Shown one piece after another: positions 1 to 6,280 of a stretch of 6,280 bases of DNA. Each line of letters opens with the position of its first letter. Position 1 is the first letter of the stretch. The DNA is from Verrucomicrobiota bacterium (GTDB lineage Bacteria > Verrucomicrobiota > Verrucomicrobiia > Verrucomicrobiales > Verrucomicrobiaceae), in the NCBI GenBank assembly GCA_023428335.1, contig JAEYYS010000183.1:1-6280 (forward strand). Reading direction: 5' to 3'. The notes under the pieces were generated by a model. It ran no database searches and was not told the DNA's origin. It saw only the letters and a list, made by a program, of their open reading frames with translations. Made by a program: the position numbers and the translations under genes.

Positions 1-453
1 GTTGAACCACTGCGTGAAACGCTGTTTGAGCGTCTTCATGAACAGCGAGATGTCCCACATCCGCCGCAGGTAACGCTCGCGCACCGCCGCCTGCGCCAGG
101 GCCACGCTGGCGGCGGCTGCGCCCGCCTTGGCCACCAGCTCCAGGTCATCTTCCAGGCGCGTCGCCTCCAGATCGCCGAGCGACTCCCTTACGAGGGTCA
201 CCAGCTGCGCATTGGACGGCATCACCTCCGGCTTCTTCGGCACCCCGACGAGCAGGTGGAAGTGGTTGGACATGACGCAGAACGTCACCACCCGCAGTCC
301 GCAGAAGCGCTCATACATGCGCATGAAGCGCACAAAGGCCTGCTTCTCTGCCACCCCAAAGACAAAGTCGCGATTCACCACCCGCGAGACGCAGTGGTAA
401 TAAGCCGTGCCCGAGCACGCCCCGTCCGGCGCCTTGAGCCGCTTTTGACGCAT
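1..453 (-). CDS. REP-associated tyrosine transposase (RAYT, IS200-like/Y1 HUH family), 3' end outside window
   Basis: The frame is open from an ATG at 453 to the left edge, giving 151 residues with no stop. The start is well bounded because an in-frame TAG lies four codons upstream (463-465); TTG at 457-459 is the only alternative. No Shine-Dalgarno sequence is visible. The N-terminus has the YYHCVSRVVNRDFVFG block typical of RAYTs. The HUH metal-binding motif follows as SNHFHLLVG, with H64 and H66 (about 247-273). A long helical region then leads to FMKTLKQRFTQWFN at the edge, a block characteristic of one RAYT subgroup. Family knowledge: these single-strand DNA transposases, or domesticated relatives, act on short palindromes (REP/BIME) and are usually single-copy without flanking IS ends. 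Odd point: the position I align with the catalytic tyrosine is F146 here. The C-terminal part, normally with a GTLW-type motif, is off the window, so intactness cannot be judged. Family assignment is confident; activity is unknown. Confidence 0.9.
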   Translation of the reverse strand, partial: MRQKRLKAPDGACSGTAYYHCVSRVVNRDFVFGVAEKQAFVRFMRMYERFCGLRVVTFCVMSNHFHLLVGVPKKPEVMPSNAQLVTLVRESLGDLEATRLEDDLELVAKAGAAAASVALAQAAVRERYLRRMWDISLFMKTLKQRFTQWFN

Positions 454-459
454 GTTCAA

Positions 460-487
460 AGCCTAGCAAAGCCAGCCGCCGCGTCAA
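460..487 (-). promoter_or_regulatory. Possible sigma70-type promoter for the RAYT gene
   Basis: On the minus strand TTGACG (487-482) matches five of six positions of a -35 box. After a 16-bp spacer comes TAGGCT (465-460), a poor -10 box with only the first two bases and the last matching. The ATG would begin 6 nt after the -10 box, implying a nearly leaderless message, which would agree with the missing Shine-Dalgarno sequence. The -35 lies in the left arm of the outer inverted repeat. The evidence is weak. Confidence 0.2.
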
Positions 488-547
488 CCCTTTTCTCAAT
501 AAAGGGACAGACACTCTATAGAGAATGTCAGCAAAACTCTTTGACGC
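481..547. repeat. Nested inverted repeats, REP-like or regulatory palindrome cluster
   Basis: Three inverted repeats lie within 67 bp. The outer arms are GCGTCAA (481-487) and TTGACGC (541-547), a perfect 7-bp pair. Inside is CCCTTT (488-493) and AAAGGG (501-506) with a 7-nt loop. Next is a perfect 10-bp palindrome CTCTATAGAG (514-523), extended by GACA (510-513) and TGTC (526-529) with a 2-nt AA bulge on one side. The arrangement sits directly upstream of the RAYT start. RAYT genes are known to be flanked by short palindromes that their product recognises. It is an inference that this cluster is such a target; it could equally be an operator or a transcript hairpin. Confidence 0.45.
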
Positions 548-637
548 TGACCAGTGGCGCCGCGACGAGGGCGAGCCGGCTGCAACTGGCCATGAAAAGG
601 ATGGTGGTTCCGCCGGCGTTTCGGTAGTTTCGCCGCC

Positions 638-3600
638 ATGTCCTGCGCTCGCCTTCTTGCTCCTGCGTTGTTTACCCTGCTCACCGCGGCTGCCGCTGAA
701 CCGGTGCGGTTGGCCCAGACGCCGGCCCTGTCGCCCGATGGCAAGACGCTGGTCTTTGCCTGGCGCGGCGATCTCTGGAGCGTGCCCAGCAAGGGCGGCA
801 GCACGCGCCGGCTGACCGAACATCCGGCACTGGATTCCACCCCGGTGTTTTCGCCCGATGGTCGCCAGATCGCCTTCCTCAGTGAGCGGCAGGACGGTCG
901 CCAGATCCACCTGATGCCGGCCACCGGCGGCGCGCCGCGCCAGCTCACCTGGCACAGCGAGGGCTACGACCTCGCCGGCTGGACCCCGGACGGCAGCCGG
1001 CTGCTGGTCAGCGTGGTGCGTGACCACACCTGGACACGCGGCTCGCGCTCGGCGCGCCTGGCCCTGGTCGAGGTGCAGCAACGCCAGGCCGAACAGGTGC
1101 TGCTCGATGATGCCGCGGCGGAAGCTGCGCTGTCGCCTGACGGCCAAAAGATCCTCTTCGTCCGCGAGGGCGAATCCTGGTGGCGGCAGGGCTACCGCGG
1201 CGCCCGTGCCGGTCAGATCTGGCTGTTGAATCAGGCGGATGGCTCCTGCCAACAAGTGCTCGGTGGCGACACCGAGAATCGTTTCCCGCTCTGGAAACCC
1301 GATGGCTCGGGCTTCTACTTCACCCGCAACCGCGATGGCGCCTTCAATCTTTGCGAGCACGATTTCGCCAGCAGCCAGACCCGCCAGATCACCGCCTTCA
1401 AGACCGACTCGGTCGTCTTCCCCACCCTGTCGAAGGATGGTTCCACCCTGGTCTTCCGTCACCTCGCCGATCTCTACCGCTGGCAGCCCGGCCAGGACCG
1501 GGCTCCGGAACCCATCCGCATCGAGCACCAGGGCGACCCCGCCGACAGCCCCATCCAGCGTCGCGTGCTCGAGCGCGCCACCCGCATCGCCTTCACCGCC
1601 GACGGCCTGCAGATGGCCTTTCTCGCCGATGCCGACGTCTGGGTCATGGACACCGAACTGCGCGAGCCACGCCAGGTGACACGCACCCCCGAGGAGGAGC
1701 GCGACCTCGTCTTCGCCCCCGATGGCAAGTCGCTCTGGTTCGTCAGCGACCAGGGCGGCCAGGCCGATCTCTGGAAGGCGGTGCCGGAGTCACCAAGCAA
1801 GCCCTGGTGGGAAAACAGCGCCTTCAAGCTGGAAAAAATCACCGATGATCCGGCGGTCGAAAGCGGCCTGCAGTTCAGTCCCGATGGCAAACGCCTGGCT
1901 TGGCTCAAGGAGCGCGGCGATTTCTGGCTGGCCGATGCCGACGGCAAAAACGCCCGGCGCCTGTTTGCCTCCTGGAACAAGCCCAGCTTCAGCTTCTCAC
2001 CCGATGGCCAGTGGCTGGCCTACGCGCAGAGCGATGAATGGTTCAACAGCGACATCTGGCTGCTGCCGGTCGATGGTTCGAAGCCGCCCTTCAACTTGTC
2101 GCGCCACCCCGACAATGACGAGGCCCCGGCCTGGTCACCCGACGGTCGCCTCATCGCCTGGACGGGTCGACGCGACAACGAGGAGGTCGACATCCATTAT
2201 GTCTGGCTGCGTGGCCAGGACGATGAGCAGTCGCGGCGGGAACGCACCCTGATCAAGGCTAGGGAGAAGCTGGCGAAAGCAGCACCCAAGGCAAACCCCA
2301 AGGCACAAGATCCCAAAGTCCAAGGAAGCTCCAAAGCCGAAGATCCCAAGGCTCAGGCCGGCGCTCAGGCCCCGGCGAAGGCCGAACCCAAAGCGGAACT
2401 CAAGGTCCAGGCCGCGGCGGATTCGAAGCAACCGGAAAAGACCGCGCCAAAGGCGGCAGCGAAAGCCGAGCCCAAACCCGAGCCCAAGGTGGCGGCGAAG
2501 CCCCTGCCGATGGATCTGGAGGACATTCACGAGCGCATCCGGCGCATCCGCCTGCCGAACACGGCCGAGGCCGGGCTGACCTGGTCGCCCGACTCCAAAA
2601 AGCTCGCCTTCAGTGCCACGATCGACGGCAAGCGCGGCACCTACACGCTCGAATTCCCGGATGAGCTGAAGCCCAAGCTGCTGGCAACGACAACCTTGAC
2701 CGACACGCGCTGGCTCCAGCAGGGCAACCTGCTGGTCGGTCTGAGCGAGGGCCTGCCGGCGAGTCTCTCCGCCACGGGCAGCCTGAGCACCTGGCGCTTC
2801 CGTGCCCTGCAGGCCACCGAGCGGGCGGGTCGCCAGCGCGCGGTCTTCGATCTGTGCTGGCGGGTCATGCGCGATCACTACTACGACGAGCGGCTCGGCA
2901 ACCGCGACTGGAATGCCGTGCGCGCCAAGTATGCCGACCTCGCCGCCGCCGCGCCCGATCTGCGCGCGGTGCAGGAACTCGTCCACCTCATGCTCGGCGA
3001 ATTGAACGGTTCGCACCTCGGCTTCATGCTCGATGCCACCGCCGCCAGTGCACCGCCATCTCCGGCCTGGCGCGAAGAGACCGCCCACCTCGGCCTGCGC
3101 TTCGATCCCGCCCACGCGGGTCCGGGCTGGAAGGTGCGTGATGTCCTGCCCAAGGGACCGGCCAGCCATCGCCTGCGGCGCATCCTGCCCGGCGAACTCA
3201 TCCTGCGCATCGACGGCCGCGAGACCCGGCCCGGCCAGGATGTCAGCGAGCTGCTCAACGGTCCGCTCGATCGCGACATCCATCTGCGCGTGCGCGCCAC
3301 CGACGGCAAGGAGCGCGAGGTCAGCCTGCGGCCGATCAGCTACACGGCCGCGCGCGGCCTGCTCTACGACCACTGGATCAAGGCCAACCGCGCCCGGGTC
3401 GAACAGGACTCCGGCGGCAAGCTCGGCTACCTGCACATCAGCGCCATGGACAGCGCCAGCTTCCACAAGTTTCAGGAGGAACTCTATGCCGCCGGCGCCG
3501 GCAAAGACGGCCTGATCATCGATGTCCGCGAAAACGGCGGCGGTTCAACAACCGATCACCTGCTCACCGCCCTGACGCAGCCGCGTCACGCCCTCACCCT

Positions 3601-4048
3601 ACCGCGCGGCGGCGACCGCATCGGTTACCCGCAGGACCGCACCATTTACGCAGTCTGGGACAAGCCGGTGACCGTGCTCTGCAACCAGAACAGCTACAGC
3701 AACGCCGAGATCTTCAGTCACGCCATCCGCTTGCTGAAACGCGGTCAGGTGGTCGGCACGCCCACCGCCGGCGGCGTCATCAGCACCGGCAGCACGCGCA
3801 TCCTCGACGTCGGCAGTCTGCGTCTGCCCTTCCGCGGCTGGTATGGCTTGGAGTCCGGGCTCGACATGGAACTCAACGGGGCCCAGCCCCACCACGTCGT
3901 CTGGCCCGAACCCGGCGACGCCGCCAAGGGCATTGACCGCCAACTGAGCAAGGCCATCGAGGTTCTGCAAGCCGAGGTCGCAGCCTGGACCAAGCGCCCG
4001 CAACCGAAGCTGCGCAAGGCCAGCGAGCGCTTCAGCGGGGCCGACTGA
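638..4048 (+). CDS. Exported tricorn-like serine protease (PD40/TolB propellers, PDZ, S41-type core)
   Basis: This 1136-residue protein probably degrades peptides in the periplasm or at the cell surface. Residues 1-20 form a signal peptide (hydrophobic core LLAPALFTLL, AAAA before E21) without a lipobox. Residues about 30-660 carry roughly twelve PD40/TolB-like motifs (SPDGK, SPDGR, SPDGQ and variants), matching the paired propellers of tricorn. A Lys/Ala/Pro linker (547-623) interrupts the second propeller set. The C1 helical block starts near 728 and contains the catalytic Ser-His in NGSHLG (S792, H793). A PDZ domain spans about 817-901. The S41 core has DVRENGGGS (D962-S970; glycines suggest the oxyanion site), nucleophile S1021 in NSYSNAE, and E1078 in DMELNG, so all tricorn-type catalytic residues are present. 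Length is close to Thermoplasma tricorn (about 1070). The ATG at 638 is the only ATG after an in-frame TGA at 593; there is no clear ribosome site. It is monocistronic and convergent with the kinase gene. Substrate is unknown. Confidence 0.93.
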   Translation: MSCARLLAPALFTLLTAAAAEPVRLAQTPALSPDGKTLVFAWRGDLWSVPSKGGSTRRLTEHPALDSTPVFSPDGRQIAFLSERQDGRQIHLMPATGGAPRQLTWHSEGYDLAGWTPDGSRLLVSVVRDHTWTRGSRSARLALVEVQQRQAEQVLLDDAAAEAALSPDGQKILFVREGESWWRQGYRGARAGQIWLLNQADGSCQQVLGGDTENRFPLWKPDGSGFYFTRNRDGAFNLCEHDFASSQTRQITAFKTDSVVFPTLSKDGSTLVFRHLADLYRWQPGQDRAPEPIRIEHQGDPADSPIQRRVLERATRIAFTADGLQMAFLADADVWVMDTELREPRQVTRTPEEERDLVFAPDGKSLWFVSDQGGQADLWKAVPESPSKPWWENSAFKLEKITDDPAVESGLQFSPDGKRLAWLKERGDFWLADADGKNARRLFASWNKPSFSFSPDGQWLAYAQSDEWFNSDIWLLPVDGSKPPFNLSRHPDNDEAPAWSPDGRLIAWTGRRDNEEVDIHYVWLRGQDDEQSRRERTLIKAREKLAKAAPKANPKAQDPKVQGSSKAEDPKAQAGAQAPAKAEPKAELKVQAAADSKQPEKTAPKAAAKAEPKPEPKVAAKPLPMDLEDIHERIRRIRLPNTAEAGLTWSPDSKKLAFSATIDGKRGTYTLEFPDELKPKLLATTTLTDTRWLQQGNLLVGLSEGLPASLSATGSLSTWRFRALQATERAGRQRAVFDLCWRVMRDHYYDERLGNRDWNAVRAKYADLAAAAPDLRAVQELVHLMLGELNGSHLGFMLDATAASAPPSPAWREETAHLGLRFDPAHAGPGWKVRDVLPKGPASHRLRRILPGELILRIDGRETRPGQDVSELLNGPLDRDIHLRVRATDGKEREVSLRPISYTAARGLLYDHWIKANRARVEQDSGGKLGYLHISAMDSASFHKFQEELYAAGAGKDGLIIDVRENGGGSTTDHLLTALTQPRHALTLPRGGDRIGYPQDRTIYAVWDKPVTVLCNQNSYSNAEIFSHAIRLLKRGQVVGTPTAGGVISTGSTRILDVGSLRLPFRGWYGLESGLDMELNGAQPHHVVWPEPGDAAKGIDRQLSKAIEVLQAEVAAWTKRPQPKLRKASERFSGAD
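2276..2509 (+). repeat. Low-complexity Lys/Ala/Pro linker coded inside the protease gene
   Basis: About 78 codons (residues 547-624) encode a lysine-, alanine-, proline- and glutamine-rich stretch with recurrent PKA, PKV, AEPK and DPKA units, so the DNA repeats AAGGC, CCCAA and AAAGCC-type words. It falls between the SPDGR motif near residue 499 and the block MDLEDIHERIRRI, which resumes the folded propeller and is followed by a final SPDSKK motif near 649. It is in frame and contains no stop. It is probably a flexible, positively charged surface loop or linker; expansion by slippage is plausible. Confidence 0.75.
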
Positions 4049-4068
4049 CCTGACTGACCTGACTGACT
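4044..4068. repeat. 9-bp tandem repeat across the protease stop codon
   Basis: The unit ACTGACCTG occurs at 4044-4052 and 4053-4061, followed by a partial copy ACTGACT at 4062-4068, about 2.8 copies. Because the unit length is a multiple of three, each copy puts a TGA in the protease frame (4046, 4055, 4064), giving three spaced in-frame stops. The repeat fills most of the 31-bp gap between the two convergent genes. Confidence 0.8.
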
Positions 4069-4072
4069 CGTC

Positions 4073-4100
4073 CGGCTCCTCAAGCCGCGCCGCTCTTTTT
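4073..4100 (+). terminator. Possible weak Rho-independent terminator of the protease gene
   Basis: CGGCT (4073-4077) and AGCCG (4083-4087) form a perfect 5-bp stem around a 5-nt loop. The loop contains the stop codon of the opposing kinase gene. On the plus strand a T-rich run (TCTTTTT, 4094-4100) follows 6 nt after the stem. The stem is short and the T-run is separated and lies in the kinase coding sequence, so this is a modest candidate. No T-tract is present in the minus direction, so it would not serve the kinase transcript. Confidence 0.3.
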
Positions 4101-6280
4101 CTCCTTCTCCGCCGCGCGTGCCGCGGGCGTGTAGTAGTAGCTGGCGTAGTTGTAGTACGTGTACTCCTTGAGGTTGGTCGACGAACGGTTGAGGATGACC
4201 CCGCCGACGTTGACCTGGCGTTCATACAGCGTGTCGAGGGCCTTGCCGCTGAGGCGGGCCAGGGTCGAGGACATGCGCACGACGAAGAGCACGGTGTCGA
4301 GCTTGGGCGCAAAGCTGCCGGTATCGTCGGCGACCAGCACCGGGGCGCTGTCGAAGATGACGTAATCGTAGTCGGCGGCCATCTCCTTGAGCACCTCGTC
4401 GGCGGTCTTCGACAGCAGCACCTCGGAGGTCTGGTCGATCACCTCGCCGCGCGCCATCAGCTTGAGATTGGGGATGCCGGTGTCCTGGACCGCATCGCGC
4501 CAAGGGATCAGGCCGCGCAGCACCTCACTGAGGCCGGGCGTGTTGGGCAGCTTGAACAGCTCGCTGACACCGCCGCGGCGCAGGTCGCAATCGGCCAGCA
4601 GCACGCGCGCGCCGCCGAGCGCCATGGTGACCGCCAGGTTCGAAGTGACGGTGGTCTTGCCCTCGTTCGGCACGGCACTGGTGACCAGGATGGTCTTCGG
4701 CGGGGTGCCCTGCCAGTTCTTGAAGAGGATCGACGAACGGACGTTGCGGAAGGCCTCGGCGTAGAGGTGGCGGGTGTCGTTGGACTGGAGCAGGGCGACA
4801 TCGCCGCGCTGCTTCTGCTCGGGGATCTGGCCGAGCACGGACTCGGCCGGGAACAGCGCCTGGAACTCGCTGAACGAGTTCATGCGGTCGTCGAGGCGGT
4901 CGAAGATGAGCAGGATGATCATGCCGCCCATGAGGCCGGCAAGCATGCCGCCGAGCAGGGGTTTGACCGGCTCCAGCTCCTCCTTGAGGGCATCCGAGGC
5001 GGGTTCCTGGACCGCGACATAGTCGGTCTGGATGTTCTGCATCTGCTGGAACTTGACGACCATTTCAAACATCTGGTCGTGGGCCAGCTTGGCAGTCTTG
5101 TACTCCTCCTCGAGTCGCTCATGCTCGGCGAGTTTGGCGCCGAGTTCGAGCGCCTCCTTCTCCTTCTCGGCGATCTGCTGGTCGAGGCCGCGGATGCGCC
5201 GCTCGAGGTCGGCCATCTGGCCGCGCAGTTCCTTGAGGATTTCCTCCTGGAAATTCGCCAGCAGGCGGCGGGCCGACTCGATGCGCTCGTCGACCTCGAC
5301 CACCGACGGATGCTGTGCCTTGAACGACTTGAGCAGCTTGGTGCGCTCGTTCTGCTGACGGAACATCTCGTTGCGGATTTCCAGGTAGTTGCGTTCGGCG
5401 GTCGAGATGCCGAGGCTGGTGCGCGAGCTGGCCACCTGGGGCGTCGCCGCGGTGTCGGCGGCAGGGGCTGCGGTGGCACCGGCGGGAGCGGTGGCAGCAC
5501 CGGCGGTGACGCTGGCCGCGCCTGCGAGGGCGGCGCGTTCGCGGTTGACCATGGCGGCGTCGACGTCCTCCAGGGCAAGGCGGATGTCATTCAGATCCGT
5601 GAGCAGGGCTTCCTTCTTGCCCTTCAGGTTGATCAGGAAGGCGGCGGCCTCGTTGTTGCCGTTGGTGAGGATGACGATGTTGTTGGCCTTGCGAAAGGCT
5701 TCCAGCTTTTCGCCACTGTCCTGCAGCTCGCGCCCCTTCTTGACGACGTTTTCCGTGAAGGTGTTGAGTGCCTTCTCCAGGCCCTGCTCGCGGATCTGTT
5801 GACGGAAGGCGATGAACTCATCGATCAGCGCCTGCAGGAAGATCTTCGTGTAGGCCGGATCCGGCCCGGTGGCGAAGACGTTGAAGATCGCCGAACCGCG
5901 GTTTTGGGCGACGCGGATCTCCACCTCGGAATCCTTGAGGTCGGGGTAGAGGGCGCGGATGCGCGCGAGCGCGCGTTTCTTCATCTCGGCGCTCTGCAGC
6001 GTTTCAATGATCGTGCCGTAGAAATCGACCATGATTTCCTGCCAGCCGGCGACCTCGCCCTGGGCGACCATGCGGCCGCCGGCGACGAGTTTGGCGAGTG
6101 ACTTGTACTCGTCCGGCTTGCCGGTGATGAGCACAGCCTGAATGCAGATGCCAATGCTGGCGGTGAGCAGCAGGAACCACCAGCGGCGGCGGAAGAGGAT
6201 CTGGTAGCGCTGCAGCTTGGCCGACGTCTCGTGGATGCGGCTGAGGTTGTGCGACTGGCCCTGGCCGGGCAGGGTCAGGT
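4080..6280 (-). CDS. Polysaccharide biosynthesis tyrosine autokinase (Wzz domain plus BY-kinase), 5' end outside window
   Basis: This is a Wzc/CapAB-type inner-membrane protein that controls chain length and export of exopolysaccharide or capsule by cyclic tyrosine autophosphorylation. At least 732 residues are visible. The frame remains open to the right edge, so the true start is outside. Reading from the N-terminus: a basic RRR then membrane segment WWFLLLTASIGICIQAVLITG (about 6120-6182); the periplasmic Wzz region with an Ala/Pro/Thr-rich insert (about 5420-5530) and long coiled coil (about 5030-5400); a proline motif EPVKP and second membrane segment (about 4902-4958). The cytoplasmic kinase follows with oligomerisation motif EX2RX2R (4737-4757), Walker A AVPNEGKTT (about 4653-4679), Walker A' VLLADCDLRR (about 4577-4608) and Walker B YVIFDSAP (about 4340-4365). 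The C-terminus has a seven-tyrosine cluster (4131-4163) as autophosphorylation sites, then a basic tail. All key motifs are intact. Export and glycosyltransferase genes are expected to the right. Confidence 0.95.
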   Translation of the reverse strand, partial: LTLPGQGQSHNLSRIHETSAKLQRYQILFRRRWWFLLLTASIGICIQAVLITGKPDEYKSLAKLVAGGRMVAQGEVAGWQEIMVDFYGTIIETLQSAEMKKRALARIRALYPDLKDSEVEIRVAQNRGSAIFNVFATGPDPAYTKIFLQALIDEFIAFRQQIREQGLEKALNTFTENVVKKGRELQDSGEKLEAFRKANNIVILTNGNNEAAAFLINLKGKKEALLTDLNDIRLALEDVDAAMVNRERAALAGAASVTAGAATAPAGATAAPAADTAATPQVASSRTSLGISTAERNYLEIRNEMFRQQNERTKLLKSFKAQHPSVVEVDERIESARRLLANFQEEILKELRGQMADLERRIRGLDQQIAEKEKEALELGAKLAEHERLEEEYKTAKLAHDQMFEMVVKFQQMQNIQTDYVAVQEPASDALKEELEPVKPLLGGMLAGLMGGMIILLIFDRLDDRMNSFSEFQALFPAESVLGQIPEQKQRGDVALLQSNDTRHLYAEAFRNVRSSILFKNWQGTPPKTILVTSAVPNEGKTTVTSNLAVTMALGGARVLLADCDLRRGGVSELFKLPNTPGLSEVLRGLIPWRDAVQDTGIPNLKLMARGEVIDQTSEVLLSKTADEVLKEMAADYDYVIFDSAPVLVADDTGSFAPKLDTVLFVVRMSSTLARLSGKALDTLYERQVNVGGVILNRSSTNLKEYTYYNYASYYYTPAARAAEKEKKSGAA

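Larger units (their letters stand above)
454..637. other. Divergent intergenic region between RAYT and tricorn-like protease
   Basis: This 184-bp gap separates two divergently transcribed genes and must hold the promoters of both. Its distinctive content is the nested inverted-repeat cluster at 481-547. The part from 548 to 637 is GC-rich and shows no convincing promoter hexamers, operator or small gene. A short plus-strand frame beginning at 525 runs into the protease gene out of frame and looks like a chance opening. No Shine-Dalgarno sequence is seen ahead of either gene. Confidence 0.6.

Noticed and set aside
491..522. Plus-strand promoter for the protease using TATAGA at 517-522
   Set aside because: The -10-like box is inside the perfect palindrome and no acceptable -35 box occurs at 16-18 bp; the nearest T-rich word is 20 bp away and matches poorly.
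541..570. Plus-strand promoter using TTGACG at 541 as a -35 box
   Set aside because: The bases 16-18 bp downstream are GC-rich (around GACGAG) with no -10 resemblance; the TTGACG is better explained as an arm of the inverted repeat.
525..815. Plus-strand open frame of 96 codons starting in the intergenic region
   Set aside because: It overlaps the protease signal peptide and propeller out of frame, has no ribosome site, and shows no similarity to anything I recognise.
311..1528. Minus-strand open frame of 405 codons across the RAYT start and protease 5' part
   Set aside because: It lies in a different frame from the RAYT, crosses the intergenic region, and has no domain-like sequence. The strands it opposes or overlaps encode recognisable families.
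2276..2509. Frameshift or foreign insertion inside the protease gene
   Set aside because: The frame continues without break, the family blocks resume in the same frame after it, and there are no target duplications or mobile-element ends; it is a coded linker.
2135..3466. Minus-strand open frame of 443 codons antisense to the protease
   Set aside because: The product is repetitive Gly/Leu/Arg-rich sequence derived from the Lys/Ala/Pro linker and PDZ codons in reverse; no motif is present.
3599..4312. Minus-strand open frame of 237 codons spanning the convergent junction
   Set aside because: It is out of frame with the kinase and covers the end of two real genes; the apparent Arg/Thr/Ser-rich composition is a frame-shift shadow.
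4767..6101. Plus-strand open frame of 444 codons antisense to the kinase gene
   Set aside because: Its product is Leu/Glu/Val/Asp-rich low-complexity sequence with no recognisable domain. It mirrors the coiled-coil codons of the kinase, which has all its family motifs. Long antisense frames are expected in GC-rich DNA.

Overview
The window is GC-rich (roughly 65% by eye), with three protein-coding genes and little non-coding DNA. No rRNA, tRNA, CRISPR array or complete insertion sequence is visible. The gene set and the wording of the tyrosine-kinase region fit a Gram-negative environmental bacterium. My best guess is Verrucomicrobiota or a relative, but this rests on protein style only, not on a marker gene, so it is tentative.

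Layout. Bases 1-453 (minus strand) hold the N-terminal half to two-thirds of a REP-associated tyrosine transposase (RAYT, IS200-like HUH fold), cut by the left window edge. Bases 454-637 form the divergent intergenic region. Its most notable content is a compact set of nested inverted repeats at 481-547. Bases 638-4048 (plus strand) encode a complete, apparently exported tricorn-like protease: signal peptide, about twelve PD40/TolB-type propeller repeats, a Lys/Ala/Pro linker, a PDZ domain and an S41-type Ser/His/Glu catalytic core. A 31-bp gap with a 9-bp tandem repeat separates it from a convergent minus-strand gene. That gene occupies 4080 to the right edge and encodes a Wzz/BY-kinase fusion, a polysaccharide-biosynthesis tyrosine autokinase. 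Its reading frame stays open through the window edge, so its true start lies outside.

How the genes relate. The kinase marks the 3' end of a probable exopolysaccharide or capsule locus extending to the right. The tricorn-like protease is a stand-alone cell-envelope peptidase gene with no visible link to that locus apart from being its convergent neighbour. The RAYT is a domesticated transposase-type gene that usually sits as a single copy next to palindromic repeats. All three genes belong to known families and I do not see a clearly new system. The items most worth a second look are the nested palindromes upstream of the RAYT, the phenylalanine at the RAYT's expected tyrosine position, and the mis-start trap in the kinase gene.
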